A stretch of 18,551 nucleotides of DNA from an uncultured Pseudoxanthomonas sp. Its GTDB lineage: Bacteria; Pseudomonadota; Gammaproteobacteria; Xanthomonadales; Xanthomonadaceae. Where the stretch lies: positions 1 to 18,551 of the forward strand of contig CALJUL010000033.1 in assembly GCA_937975725.1 (NCBI GenBank), written 5' to 3'. Every line of letters starts with the position of its first letter. Positions within the stretch are counted from its first letter, which is position 1. Under the pieces are notes generated by a model that saw only the letters and a list, made by a program, of their open reading frames with translations, made no database searches and was not told the DNA's origin. Positions 1 to 7,954 of the stretch are shown here, in pieces. Both the position numbers and the translations under genes were made by a program.

Positions 1-291
1 GAGCGCATCCACCGCACCAACCTGATCGGCATGGGCGTGCTGCCGCTGGAGTTCAAGCCGGGGCAGACCCGCAGGACCTTCGGCATCGACGGCACCGAGA
101 CCTTCGACGTGGTGGGCGAGCGCAGGCCGCGCGCGGAGCTGACGCTGGTGATCCACCGCAGGAACGGCGAGACGGTGAAGGTGCCGGTGACCTGCCGGCT
201 GGATTCGGACGAGGAGGTCTCGATCTACGAGGCCGGCGGCGTGCTGCAACGCTTCGCGCAGGATTTCCTGGACGCGTCGAAAACGGCCTGA
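1..291 (+). CDS. acnD: 2-methylcitrate dehydratase AcnD, C-terminal part (partial)
   Basis: This is the last 96 codons of an aconitase-family enzyme, open from the left window edge. The visible part reads ERIHRTNLIGMGVLPLEFK, then GIDGTETFDVVG, then a beta-rich tail ending DASKTA. This matches the C-terminal swivel domain of AcnA/AcnD-type Fe-S dehydratases. AcnD dehydrates 2-methylcitrate in the methylcitrate cycle of propionate breakdown. The choice of AcnD over a housekeeping aconitase rests on the neighbour prpF at 1171, because AcnD needs PrpF and the two genes are usually linked. The [4Fe-4S] ligand cysteines lie outside the window. The fold is certain; the AcnD assignment is likely. 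Confidence 0.85.
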   Translation, partial: ERIHRTNLIGMGVLPLEFKPGQTRRTFGIDGTETFDVVGERRPRAELTLVIHRRNGETVKVPVTCRLDSDEEVSIYEAGGVLQRFAQDFLDASKTA

Positions 292-334
292 CCCGTTCGT
301 CGCATCGGTACATCCCACCGAAAGGAGACCGATC

Positions 335-802
335 ATGTCCGAGACCACCGCCACAACCGGTACCGTCCGCCTGCACCGCGTGCTGCGTGCACCGCCGGCG
401 CGCGTCTACCGCGCCTTCCTCGACGCCGGCGCGCTGGTGAAATGGCTGCCGCCGCACGGCTTCACCGGCACCATGCACCACTTCGACCCGCGCGAGGGCG
501 GCGGCTACCGGATGTCGTTCACCAACCTGGGCACCGGCTCCAGCCATTCGTTCACGGTGGCCCTGGTCGAACTCGTCCCCGGCCAGCGCATCCGCCACAC
601 CGACACCTTCGATCCGCCCGGCCTGCCGGGCGAGATGCAGGTGACGGTGACGTTCGAGGAAAGCATCGCCGGCACCGTGCTGCGAATCGTGCAGGAAGGC
701 ATCCCGGCCGCGATCCCTGTGGATTTCTGCTACCGGGGTTGGCAGGAATCGCTGGAACTGCTGGCGAAGCTGGTGGAGCCGGAGATTCCGGATGGCGCAT
801 GA
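335..802 (+). CDS. SRPBCC / AHSA1-domain protein
   Basis: A 155-residue single-domain protein. The N-terminal run of the type RVLRAPPARVYRAFLDAGAL, followed by a KWLPPHGF segment, an EGGGYRMSF strand and a C-terminal helix containing GWQESLELLAKLVEP, is typical of the AHSA1/START-like SRPBCC fold, which forms a hydrophobic ligand cavity. Members include Hsp90 activator-like domains and many proteins of unknown ligand, so no substrate can be assigned. A strong Shine-Dalgarno (AAAGGAGA, around 321-328) lies 7 bases before the ATG and fixes the start. It begins 43 bases after acnD and overlaps the next gene by 11 bases, so it is probably co-transcribed with the methylcitrate genes. Its position between acnD and prpF is unexpected. 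Confidence 0.85.
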   Translation: MSETTATTGTVRLHRVLRAPPARVYRAFLDAGALVKWLPPHGFTGTMHHFDPREGGGYRMSFTNLGTGSSHSFTVALVELVPGQRIRHTDTFDPPGLPGEMQVTVTFEESIAGTVLRIVQEGIPAAIPVDFCYRGWQESLELLAKLVEPEIPDGA

Positions 803-1157
803 CGGCGCAACGCACGGGCGCGCGGCGGCGGGCGCCTGGCTGGCGCTGGACGCGGACGCGCAGGCGCGCCTCACGCGGATGTTGCTCGCCTTGGGTGCGC
901 GTCGCGGCGAAGGATCGGTCCCGCTGGGAACGGGCGTCGCCGCCGACGTGTTCCATGTGCGGAACGGCCGGATCGCCATCGTCCCGGCACAGCATCAAAG
1001 GGTCGCCGGCCGGCCGGTGCTGGGCGCCGAATTCCGTCTGCACGATCCCGTGCAGGCGCCGATGCTGGATGCCTTCCGGACCACGGCATCCGGTGCTGCC
1101 GCGTACCTAGTCCCGCCACAGGCCGCGCACGGCGCGTGGCTGTCCTTCCCTCCCTGA
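792..1157 (+). CDS. Hypothetical protein between acnD and prpF
   Basis: A 121-residue protein that I do not recognise. The start ATG overlaps the end of the SRPBCC gene by 11 bases in another frame, which suggests translational coupling. The stop lies 13 bases before prpF. The N-terminal half is alanine- and arginine-rich and probably helical (residues about 10-40); the middle holds short hydrophobic strands (VFHVRNGRIAIVP, GAEFRLHDP). There are no cysteines, no membrane segment and no signal peptide. The tight packing between two genes in the same direction argues that it is a real gene in an acnD-to-prpF operon. Its function is unknown. Confidence 0.6.
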   Translation: MAHDGATHGRAAAGAWLALDADAQARLTRMLLALGARRGEGSVPLGTGVAADVFHVRNGRIAIVPAQHQRVAGRPVLGAEFRLHDPVQAPMLDAFRTTASGAAAYLVPPQAAHGAWLSFPP

Positions 1158-1170
1158 TCCGAGCGTCCCC

Positions 1171-2364
1171 ATGCCGCATTCCCCCCAACTCCGCATTCCC
1201 GCCACCTACATGCGCGGCGGCACGTCGAAGGGCGTGTTCTTCCGCCTGGAAGACCTGCCGGAGCGCGCGCGCGGCCCCGGCCCGGCGCGCGATGCGCTGC
1301 TGATGCGGGTGATCGGTTCGCCCGATCCCTACGGCAAGCACACCGACGGCATGGGCGGGGCCACGTCCAGCACCAGCAAGTGCGTGATCATCTCGAAGAG
1401 CACGCAGCCGGGGCACGACGTGGACTACCTGTACGGGCAGGTGGCCATCGACACCGCGTTCGTGGACTGGAGCGGCAATTGCGGCAACCTGTCCGCGGCG
1501 GTGGGGCCGTTCGCGATCGCCCACGGTTTCCTCGATCCCGCGCGCGTGCCGGACAACGGCATCTGCACGGTGCGCATCTGGCAGGCCAACATCGGCAAGA
1601 CCATCGTCGCGCACGTGCCGGTGGCCGGCGGTCAGGTGCAGGAGACCGGCGATTTCGAACTGGACGGGGTGACCTTTCCGGCAGCGGAGATCGTGCTGGA
1701 GTTCCTCGACCCGGCCGACGAGGGCGAAGACGGCGGCGGCGGTGCGATGTTCCCCACCGGCCGGCTGGTCGACGAACTCGACGTGCCCGGCGTCGGCACG
1801 CTGAAGGCGACGCTGATCGCCGCCGGCATCCCGACCGTGTTCGTCGACGCCGCCGACATCGGCTACGACGGCACAGAACTGCAACCGGCGATCAACGAGG
1901 ACAAGGCCGCGCTGGCGAAGCTGGAGGCCATCCGCGTGGCCGGCGCGCTGCGCATGGGCCTGATCCGGTCGCCGGAAGAAGCGCTCAAGCGCCAGCACAC
2001 GCCCAAGGTGGCCTTCGTCGCGCCCGCGCGGGCCTATGTCTCCTCGGCCGGCAAGGCGGTGCAGGCCACCGACATCGACCTGCTGGCGCGGGCGATGTCG
2101 ATGGGCAAGCTGCACCACGCGATGATGGGCACCGCGTCGGTCGCCATCGCCGCCGCGGCCGCCGTGCCGGGCACGCTGGTCAATGCCGCGGCCGGCGGCG
2201 GCACCCGCGACGCGGTGCGCTTCGGCCACCCTTCCGGCACGCTGCGGGTGGGTGCGGAAGTGAAGCAGGTGGACGGCCAGTGGACCGTCGCCAAGGCGGT
2301 GATGAGCCGCAGCGCGCGCGTGCTGATGGAAGGCGCGGTGCGGGTGCCGGCCGATTCGTTCTGA
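1171..2364 (+). CDS. prpF: 2-methyl-aconitate cis-trans isomerase PrpF
   Basis: A 397-residue full-length PrpF. It isomerises the 2-methylaconitate isomer made by AcnD so that the methylcitrate cycle can continue to 2-methylisocitrate in the cytoplasm. Recognisable signatures are YMRGGTSKGVFF at residues 13-24, GGATSSTSKCVIIS around 62-75 with the conserved lysine K70, and the SGNCGNLSAAVGPFAI block with conserved C104. The spacing of K70 and C104 fits the lysine and cysteine studied in the Shewanella enzyme. The fold is the diaminopimelate-epimerase type with two similar halves. The start has only a weak ribosome site (GAG), so translation may depend on coupling to the upstream gene 13 bases away. 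It should be co-expressed with acnD. Confidence 0.95.
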   Translation: MPHSPQLRIPATYMRGGTSKGVFFRLEDLPERARGPGPARDALLMRVIGSPDPYGKHTDGMGGATSSTSKCVIISKSTQPGHDVDYLYGQVAIDTAFVDWSGNCGNLSAAVGPFAIAHGFLDPARVPDNGICTVRIWQANIGKTIVAHVPVAGGQVQETGDFELDGVTFPAAEIVLEFLDPADEGEDGGGGAMFPTGRLVDELDVPGVGTLKATLIAAGIPTVFVDAADIGYDGTELQPAINEDKAALAKLEAIRVAGALRMGLIRSPEEALKRQHTPKVAFVAPARAYVSSAGKAVQATDIDLLARAMSMGKLHHAMMGTASVAIAAAAAVPGTLVNAAAGGGTRDAVRFGHPSGTLRVGAEVKQVDGQWTVAKAVMSRSARVLMEGAVRVPADSF

Positions 2365-2451
2365 GGGCGACGCCGCGCGGCCGACCTGCCGGAAGTCACC
2401 ACTTTCGCCGCACCCATTGCCTCGGCGACGGGCGCGCGACAGCATGGACGC

Positions 2452-3558
2452 ATGTACCCGGTCCTGAATCGATTGCGCGAACCCATGACGCTGGCGGGCG
2501 TGTTCACGCTCGCCGCCGTCGCGCTGGGCCTGCGCTTCCTGCCGGCGGACGTGCTGCCCCCCGCGGCCGCCGCATTGGCCGCGTATGCGGCGGCGTTCCT
2601 CCTGTTCGCACTGGCGCCGGAAGCGTGGCAGCGGAGCAGGCTGGTCTCCCTGGCCGCGATGGCCGGCCTGTCTTTGCTGCTGGCCTCGTTGACGCCGCGC
2701 CTGGGCACGGCCCAGGTGCTGCTGGTGATCTGGGTGGCCTGTGCGGTGAACACGCTGTCGCCGCGCTGGGTAGTGGGCGCGGCGCTGCTGCTGAACCTGG
2801 CGTTCTACCTGCTGATGGTGCACTACGGGTTCGGCGCGCCGCTGACGATGACGCTGATCAACATCGGCTTCCAGGCGCTCGCCGGCCTGTGCGTGCACTA
2901 CGCGCGGCGCGCGGAGGAATCGCGCGATGCATTGGCCCGGGTCAACGCCGACCTGCTGGCCACGCGTGCCCTGCTGGCGGACAGCGCGCGCGACGCCGAG
3001 CGCCTGCGCGTGGCGCGCGAGCTGCACGACGTCGCCGGCCACAAGCTGACCGCGATGAAGCTCAACCTGCGCGCGCTCGCCGGCGATCCGGCGCTCGCGC
3101 AGCGCGAGGAGGTACAGGTGGCGCAGCAGCTTTCCGCCGAACTGCTGGACGACATCCGCAACGTGGTGCAGGCGCTGCGCGACACGCGCGGGCTTGACCT
3201 GCAGACCGCGATCCGGGCGCTCGCCGCGCCCCTGCCGCGCCCCGCGCTGGCCTTGCACGTCGCCGACGACGTGCGCATCGCCGATCCCGCCGTCGCCGAA
3301 TCACTGCTGCGGATCGTGCAGGAATGCCTGACCAACGCCGCGCGGCATGCGAATGCGGACACGCTGACGGTTTCGTTGAAGAAAGAGGACGCACGCATGC
3401 ACCTGCACGTCGAGGACGACGGCCGCATCAGGGGCGGCATCCGCGAAGGCAACGGCCTGTCCGGCATCCGCGAGCGCGTCGCGGCGCTGGGCGGCGAACT
3501 GCGCCTGGGCAGCGGCAGCCACGGCGGGCTGTGCCTGGACGTGAGGCTGCCGGCATGA
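2452..3558 (+). CDS. Sensor histidine kinase, DesK/NarX-like (HisKA_3)
   Basis: A 368-residue membrane sensor kinase. The first 150 residues hold about four to six hydrophobic helices (about 13-30, 37-55, 64-80, 86-103, 106-124, 132-147) with no large periplasmic loop. A short coiled-coil linker follows (about 152-185). The HisKA_3 dimerisation domain carries the phospho-acceptor in ARELHDVAGHKLTAMKLNL, with H192. The ATPase domain shows the N box (ECLTNAARHA, N295) and the G boxes (EDDGR around 321-325 and EGNGLSGIRERV around 332-343). A membrane-embedded input with no loop fits a DesK-like sensor of membrane state, but the signal cannot be read from sequence. Its last four bases overlap the response regulator start, so the two are translationally coupled. 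Confidence 0.93.
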   Translation: MYPVLNRLREPMTLAGVFTLAAVALGLRFLPADVLPPAAAALAAYAAAFLLFALAPEAWQRSRLVSLAAMAGLSLLLASLTPRLGTAQVLLVIWVACAVNTLSPRWVVGAALLLNLAFYLLMVHYGFGAPLTMTLINIGFQALAGLCVHYARRAEESRDALARVNADLLATRALLADSARDAERLRVARELHDVAGHKLTAMKLNLRALAGDPALAQREEVQVAQQLSAELLDDIRNVVQALRDTRGLDLQTAIRALAAPLPRPALALHVADDVRIADPAVAESLLRIVQECLTNAARHANADTLTVSLKKEDARMHLHVEDDGRIRGGIREGNGLSGIRERVAALGGELRLGSGSHGGLCLDVRLPA

Positions 3559-4184
3559 GCGTGCGCGTGGCCCTGGCCGACGACCAGGCGCTGGTGCGCG
3601 CCGGACTGCGCGCGTTGCTGAAGGCGCAGCAGGTGGAGGTGGTGTTCGAAGCCGACGACGGCGCCGACCTGCTGGCGAAGCTGGAAACACAACCGGTAGA
3701 CGTGGTGCTGAGCGACATCCGCATGCCCGGCATGGACGGCATCCAGGCGCTGGCGCGCCTGCGCGAGCGCGGTGACCGCACCCCCGTGCTGCTGCTCACC
3801 ACCTTCGACGACAGCGACCTGCTGCTGCGCGCCACCGAGTCCGGCGCGCAGGGCTTCCTGCTCAAGGACGCCGCCCCGGAGGACCTGCGCGACGCGATCC
3901 ACCGCGTCGCCGCCGGCGAAACCCTGCTGCAACCGGTCAGCACCGACCCGGTCCGCGCGCGCTTCCGCTTCCGCGACGAGGCGCCGCCCAGCGACACCTT
4001 CAGCGAACGCGAAGTGGCCATCCTGCGCCTGCTGGCCGGCGGCTATTCCAACAAGGAGATCGCGCGCACCCTGTTCCTGGCCGAAGGCACCGTGAAGAAC
4101 TACGTCTCCACCATCCTCGACAAGCTCGGCACCCGCGACCGCACCCGCGCCGTCCTCAAGGCCATCACCCTGCGCATCATCTGA
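3555..4184 (+). CDS. Response regulator, NarL/FixJ family
   Basis: A 209-residue two-component DNA-binding regulator, partner of the kinase just upstream (ATGA overlap at 3555-3558). The receiver domain shows the acidic pair D9-D10, the phospho-acceptor D54 in LSDIRMPGMDG, T82 and K104 in FLLKDA. The C-terminal LuxR-type helix-turn-helix is clear: FSEREVAILRLLAGGYSNKE followed by IARTLFLAEGTVKNYVSTIL. The reading frame extends upstream inside the kinase gene, but the receiver begins at the overlapping ATG, which I take as the start. Target genes are unknown; nothing nearby is an obvious desaturase or transporter target. After the gene lies the repeat-rich convergent gap at 4185-4564. Confidence 0.95.
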   Translation: MSVRVALADDQALVRAGLRALLKAQQVEVVFEADDGADLLAKLETQPVDVVLSDIRMPGMDGIQALARLRERGDRTPVLLLTTFDDSDLLLRATESGAQGFLLKDAAPEDLRDAIHRVAAGETLLQPVSTDPVRARFRFRDEAPPSDTFSEREVAILRLLAGGYSNKEIARTLFLAEGTVKNYVSTILDKLGTRDRTRAVLKAITLRII

Positions 4185-4216
4185 CGCCGCCCGCGTCGCT
4201 CCCGCAACAACGGCTG

Positions 4217-4291
4217 TGTAGGAGCGACGTAAGTCGCGACCGTAAGGCCCCGAAGCCTTCGACACGGATCAACGCGGACAACCGCGAATCC
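4217..4291 (+). repeat. Two-part dispersed repeat module, copy 1
   Basis: Part A, 4217-4241, is a short imperfect palindrome (TGTAGGAGCGACGT followed by AAGTCGCGACC) of the REP-like kind common in Xanthomonadaceae intergenic DNA. Part B begins at 4261 with GACACGGATCAACGCGGACA and continues to about 4291. Part B starts exactly 44 bases after part A starts, the same distance as in copy 2, so A and B look like one composite unit. It sits directly downstream of the response regulator gene. Confidence 0.75.
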
Positions 4292-4379
4292 GACAAGGCG
4301 CTCGATACACGATGGCGGCACTCCACACCGCACCGAAGGCCGTCACCTGCGCATCCACATCGGATGCCATCCCCTCTCT

Positions 4380-4457
4380 CTGTAGGAGCGACGTCAGTCG
4401 CGACCGGAACGCCGGGAGACACCGGACACGGATTCACGCGGACAACCGCGGATCAAC
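4380..4457 (+). repeat. Two-part dispersed repeat module, copy 2
   Basis: Part A (4380-4409, core TGTAGGAGCGACGTC then AGTCGCGACC) differs from copy 1 by one base in the 25-base core (C for A at the centre). Part B (4425-4457, GACACGGATTCACGCGGACA then ACCGCGGATCAAC) again starts 44 bases downstream of the core. Part A is the exact reverse complement of 4514-4543, so copies 2 and 3 form the arms of a large inverted repeat. Confidence 0.8.
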
Positions 4458-4471
4458 AAAAAGCCTTACCC

Positions 4472-4543
4472 GTGTTCATCCGCGTTGATCCGTGTTCCAG
4501 AACGCTTTTGTCTTTCCGGTCGCGACTGACGTCGCTCCTACAG
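4472..4543 (-). repeat. Two-part dispersed repeat module, copy 3 (inverted)
   Basis: Read on the minus strand, this is part A (4543 down to 4514, a perfect 30-base match to 4380-4409) followed by part B (4497 down to 4472, GAACACGGATCAACGCGGAT). The A-to-B offset is 45 bases, one more than in copies 1 and 2. Together with copy 2 it makes a nested palindrome of about 164 bases between two converging genes. It could act as a bidirectional transcription stop or be a non-autonomous mobile element. Confidence 0.8.
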
Positions 4544-4564
4544 GCGCTGGTACGGCAGCGGGCT

Positions 4565-5800
4565 TCAGATCAGGAAAACCAGCGTCGCGCCCGCCGCCAA
4601 TGCGGTCAGCAGGCCGGCCGAGACGCGCAGGCCGTAGGCGCTGCCGCCGCTGGCCCAGGCGATCGCCGACTTCGCCACCAGGCTGGCGGCCAACAGCGCC
4701 AGCATCCACCAGCGCGCTTCGGCCGCTTCCAGGCCGCCGCGGGAGAACTGCGCCGCCAGCGTGGCTACCGCGGCGTGCAGTTCGGCCATCGCCGACAGCG
4801 CCGCCGCGGCCATCGCGCCGCGCGGCCCGATCCACGCCGCCAACGCCGCCGCCACGAAGGTCAGCACGGCCACCAGCAGAGCGAACCCCAGCGCCTGGCC
4901 GAAGCGGAACATGCGGCTTTCCGAAGTCGGCGGCACCACCGCGTCGTCCTCGCCCAGGTGCAGGCCCAGCAGGCCGCCGGCCAGCAGCACGGCGCCGATC
5001 ACGCACAGTTCCGGCAGCAGGTCCGCCACCAGCGGCGGCGACACCGCCCACAGGATCGGCACGCACAGGGTCAGCGAGGCCAGGTTGGACAGCAGCGCCG
5101 CGGCCACCGCCGAACGCAGCAGCGCCGGGGTTTCCTTCGCCCGCTGCCCAAAGCCTATCGTGGCCGCCGTCGACGACACGTAGCCGGCGAAGAAGCCCGC
5201 CGCCGCCAGCCCCCAGCGGTTGCCGACCAGCCGCAGCACGATGTGGCCCAGCGCGCTCACCGCCATCACCAGCACCACCAGCTTCCAGATGGTCGCCAGG
5301 TTGATCGCCTCGAACGGCCCAACGGGGCGGTCCGGCAGGATCGGCAGGACCACCAGCGCCGCGGCCAGCAGCAGCAGGCCGTCGAACACCTCGCGCTCGC
5401 TGAAGGTGCTGCGGGTGAGCCGGTGCAGCGGTTCCTTGGCGTACAGCAGCACCGCCACCACCACCGCCAGCCCGGTCGCCAGCGCCGGCAGGCGCATCGC
5501 CATCGCGCCCAGCAGGAAGGTCAGCACCAGGGTGATCTCGCTGGTCAGGCCGGGATCGTCCCGGTGGGTCGCCCAATAGGCCATCGCCGCCAGCCCGCCG
5601 ATGACGCCCAGCCCCACCAGCACCGCCGGCAACCCCAGCCAGGCCGCCACCGCGGCGGCCAGCGCCACCAGCGCGTGCGTGCGCAGGCCGGCGATGCGGT
5701 GGCCGCGGCCGGGGCTGCGCTCGCGCACCAGCCCGATCAGCAGGCCCAGGCCCAACGCCGAGGACAGCGCCAGCCAGATGGCCGGGGTCGTTTCGCCCAC
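4565..5800 (-). CDS. MgtC/SapB-type membrane protein with DUF4010 domain
   Basis: A 411-residue, highly hydrophobic inner-membrane protein with roughly eleven to twelve predicted helices. The N-terminus carries MgtC-like signatures (GLLIGLVRER around residues 19-28 and GLRTHALVALAAA around 38-50). The remainder matches the DUF4010 pattern, including the conserved STFSEREVFDGLLLLAAA and AGFFAGYVSSTAATIGFGQR stretches. Proteins of this build are common but functionally undefined; links to Mg homeostasis or ion transport are inferred only from MgtC. The frame stays open far upstream through the antisense of fbp, but the real start is a GTG at 5800, 6 bases after a GGGAGG ribosome site. It is divergent from fbp, with about 96 bases between the chosen starts. 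Confidence 0.88.
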   Translation of the reverse strand: MGETTPAIWLALSSALGLGLLIGLVRERSPGRGHRIAGLRTHALVALAAAVAAWLGLPAVLVGLGVIGGLAAMAYWATHRDDPGLTSEITLVLTFLLGAMAMRLPALATGLAVVVAVLLYAKEPLHRLTRSTFSEREVFDGLLLLAAALVVLPILPDRPVGPFEAINLATIWKLVVLVMAVSALGHIVLRLVGNRWGLAAAGFFAGYVSSTAATIGFGQRAKETPALLRSAVAAALLSNLASLTLCVPILWAVSPPLVADLLPELCVIGAVLLAGGLLGLHLGEDDAVVPPTSESRMFRFGQALGFALLVAVLTFVAAALAAWIGPRGAMAAAALSAMAELHAAVATLAAQFSRGGLEAAEARWWMLALLAASLVAKSAIAWASGGSAYGLRVSAGLLTALAAGATLVFLI

Positions 5801-5896
5801 GTGGTTCCTCCCTTGGAAGCGGATCGGCCGGTCAGTGGTCTTGAATTGGTCCGCACGATCCGGACAATGCCCGCCACCTTCGCCGTGGACTCCATC

Positions 5897-6934
5897 ATGC
5901 CCGCTTCCGCTCCGTCCGCCATCTCGCTGAGCCGCTACCTGATCGAGGAGCAGCGCGCCGGCCGCATCAGCGCCGACCTGCGCCAGTTGATCGCGGTGGT
6001 CGCCCGCGCCTGCACCAGCATCTCCATCGCGGTCAGCAAGGGCGCGCTGGGCGGGGTGCTGGGCGACGCCGGCACCGGCAACGTGCAGGGCGAGGCGCAG
6101 AAGAAGCTGGACGTGCTGAGCAACGACATCCTGCTGGAGGCCAACGCCTGGGGCGGACATCTCGCGGCCTGCGCCTCGGAGGAGATGGACCACAGCCAGC
6201 CGATCCCCGACGCCTACCCGCGCGGCGGCTTCCTGCTGCTGTTCGATCCGCTGGACGGCAGCTCCAACATCGACGTCAACGTCTCGGTCGGCACCATCTT
6301 CTCGGTGCTGCGCTGCCCGGACGGCGTGACGAAGCCCGGCGACGAGCACTTCCTGCAGCCCGGCCGCGAACAGATCGCCGCCGGCTACTGCATCTACGGG
6401 CCCAGCACGATGCTGGTGCTGACCACCGGCAACGGTACGCATGCGTTCACCCTGGACCGCGAGCAGGGTGCGTTCGTGCTGACCCAGCGCGACATGCGCA
6501 TTCCCGAGGAAACGAGGGAATTCGCCATCAACATGTCCAACCAGCGCCACTGGGAAACGCCGATGCAGGCCTACGTCGGCGACCTGCTGGCCGGCAAGGA
6601 AGGACCGCGCGGCAAGGACTTCAACATGCGCTGGATCGCCAGCATGGTCGCCGACGTGCACCGCATCCTGACCCGCGGCGGCATCTTCATCTATCCGTGG
6701 GACCGCAAGGACCCGGGCAAGGCCGGCAAGCTGCGGCTGATGTACGAGGCCAACCCGATGGGCCTGCTGGTCGAGCAGGCCGGCGGCACCGCCAGCACCG
6801 GCCGCGAGGACATCCTGTCGCTGCGCCCCGCCCACCTGCACCAGCGCGTGCCGGTGTTCCTGGGCTCGAAGCGGGAAGTGGAAGCAGCAGTGGCATACCA
6901 CCGCGATCACGATGCGCGGACCCGCAGCGCGTGA
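5897..6934 (+). CDS. fbp: Fructose-1,6-bisphosphatase class I
   Basis: A 345-residue gluconeogenic enzyme that hydrolyses fructose-1,6-bisphosphate to fructose-6-phosphate in a Mg-dependent reaction. Clear class I motifs are the metal-binding FDPLDGSSNID (residues 116-126), VGTIFSVLR (131-139), AAGYCIYGPST, and IYPWDRKDPGKAGKLRLMYE near the C-terminus. The long open frame upstream is a GC-rich artefact. Two starts are plausible: 5897 and 5867 (ten residues longer). I chose 5897 because the family normally begins only about ten residues before the conserved YLIEEQ helix; neither start has a strong ribosome site. Located between two minus-strand genes, it appears monocistronic. Confidence 0.96.
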   Translation: MPASAPSAISLSRYLIEEQRAGRISADLRQLIAVVARACTSISIAVSKGALGGVLGDAGTGNVQGEAQKKLDVLSNDILLEANAWGGHLAACASEEMDHSQPIPDAYPRGGFLLLFDPLDGSSNIDVNVSVGTIFSVLRCPDGVTKPGDEHFLQPGREQIAAGYCIYGPSTMLVLTTGNGTHAFTLDREQGAFVLTQRDMRIPEETREFAINMSNQRHWETPMQAYVGDLLAGKEGPRGKDFNMRWIASMVADVHRILTRGGIFIYPWDRKDPGKAGKLRLMYEANPMGLLVEQAGGTASTGREDILSLRPAHLHQRVPVFLGSKREVEAAVAYHRDHDARTRSA

Positions 6935-6985
6935 GCGAAGCCCGTGCGCGGCTACGCATCCGGAGCCGCGCGCACGCCGCCGCCG

Positions 6986-7954
6986 TCACATCGGCGGCGG
7001 CAGCATCCCCAGCCCGTACAGCCAGGCCATGTCCGACGTCCCGCGGCGGCGCAGGCCTAGCCTGCGCAGTGCGCCGCCCATCCGCGTCACCATCCTGAAT
7101 TCCTGCGGCAGCTTGAGCAGCACCAGTTCCGAATAGAGCGTATCGACCTGTGCAGCCGGCACGCCGGCGGGACGGAACAGCTTTTCGTTGGTGCGCGTGG
7201 TCAGCGAGAACGGTACGCGCACGCCGTCGAGCAGGCGCGTGCACACGGCAACGCAACGCAGGCCACCCTGCAGCATGCGGGTGCGCACCGCGGCGTGGTG
7301 GCGGGCCAGCAGGCGCGGACGGCTCACGTGGTGCAGGTAGCTGTATCCGAAGCGCGGATGCCGCAAGCGCGACGACACCAGGTAGCAGTACTCGCCGCGG
7401 TCCAGCACCAGCCAGTGCCGGCAGTCGATGCCCTGGTGGTCGCGGAAGACGCGCAGGTCGGCCGGCGACAGCAGGCGCGCGGCGCGCGGATCGTCCGGCG
7501 CCAGTTCGAGGACCTCCGCCGCGTCCCCGCCCTGCCACGGCAACCACGGCAGCATCGTGATCGTCTGCTCCAGCGTCTCGAACCCCAGGCGCCGGCTGAT
7601 CTCCACCACGCGCCTGGAAGGCGACAGGTCGGTCAGCGTGTGCTCCCTCGCCGCCAGAGCCGGCCGCATCAGCAGCAGGCTGCTGGCACGGTGCTCCGGT
7701 TCCACGTACCAACTGTGCAGGTTGCAGAAGCGCGCGGTGCGGCCGCCGATCTCGCGTTCGCTGAACAGCATGCCGAGCATGCCCACCGGACGCCCTTGCT
7801 CGATCAGCGCATAGCCGACGCAATCGTCCTGGTGCCAGCGGCCGTCCAGGGTGGCCTGCCAGCGGGTGACGGGCATGTTCGGATCGAGCTTGCGCAGCAG
7901 GTGCTCGTGCACCTCCGGGAACAGCGTGGGGGTCAGCTTGACGAGCGACGGCAA
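6986..7954 (-). CDS. GNAT-like acyltransferase, last gene of ACP/ligase/decarboxylase operon
   Basis: A 322-residue protein. The first half looks like a GNAT fold: a substrate-entry strand (GYALIEQGRPVGMLGMLFSE), then WYVEPEHRASSLLLMRPAL, which occupies the place of the acetyl-CoA pyrophosphate loop, and a SRRLGFETL segment as in the last GNAT strand. The loop is not a textbook Q/R-x-x-G-x-G/A. The C-terminal half (about 180-322) is less familiar and may be a second GNAT-like or acceptor-binding domain. The start is a TTG at 7954, nine bases after a perfect AGGAGG; upstream ATG codons in the frame lie inside the decarboxylase gene. The gap to the decarboxylase is 34 bases. The inferred role is to transfer an acyl or aminoacyl group from CoA or the carrier protein to an unknown acceptor. 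Confidence 0.65.
   Translation of the reverse strand: MPSLVKLTPTLFPEVHEHLLRKLDPNMPVTRWQATLDGRWHQDDCVGYALIEQGRPVGMLGMLFSEREIGGRTARFCNLHSWYVEPEHRASSLLLMRPALAAREHTLTDLSPSRRVVEISRRLGFETLEQTITMLPWLPWQGGDAAEVLELAPDDPRAARLLSPADLRVFRDHQGIDCRHWLVLDRGEYCYLVSSRLRHPRFGYSYLHHVSRPRLLARHHAAVRTRMLQGGLRCVAVCTRLLDGVRVPFSLTTRTNEKLFRPAGVPAAQVDTLYSELVLLKLPQEFRMVTRMGGALRRLGLRRRGTSDMAWLYGLGMLPPPM

Noticed and set aside
871..3258. A 795-codon minus-strand open frame opposite prpF and the sensor kinase
   Set aside because: The translation is Arg/Gln/His-rich without any domain and lies opposite two well-supported genes; it is a GC-skew shadow.
4185..4564. CRISPR array
   Set aside because: The three repeats are palindromic, differ in orientation and are not separated by uniform spacers; no cas gene is present.
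4364..5896. In-frame upstream extension of fbp
   Set aside because: The translation is Gln/Arg-rich low-complexity sequence antisense to the DUF4010 membrane protein; class I Fbp starts near the conserved YLIEEQ helix.
5801..6910. In-frame upstream extension of the DUF4010 gene
   Set aside because: It is antisense to fbp and lacks family similarity; a GTG with a GGGAGG site at 5800 gives a proper MgtC-like N-terminus.
6976..7001. Perfect 10-bp GC hairpin at the end of the GNAT-like gene
   Set aside because: It arises partly from a run of proline codons (PPPM), overlaps the stop codon and has no T-tract; it is too weak to call a terminator.
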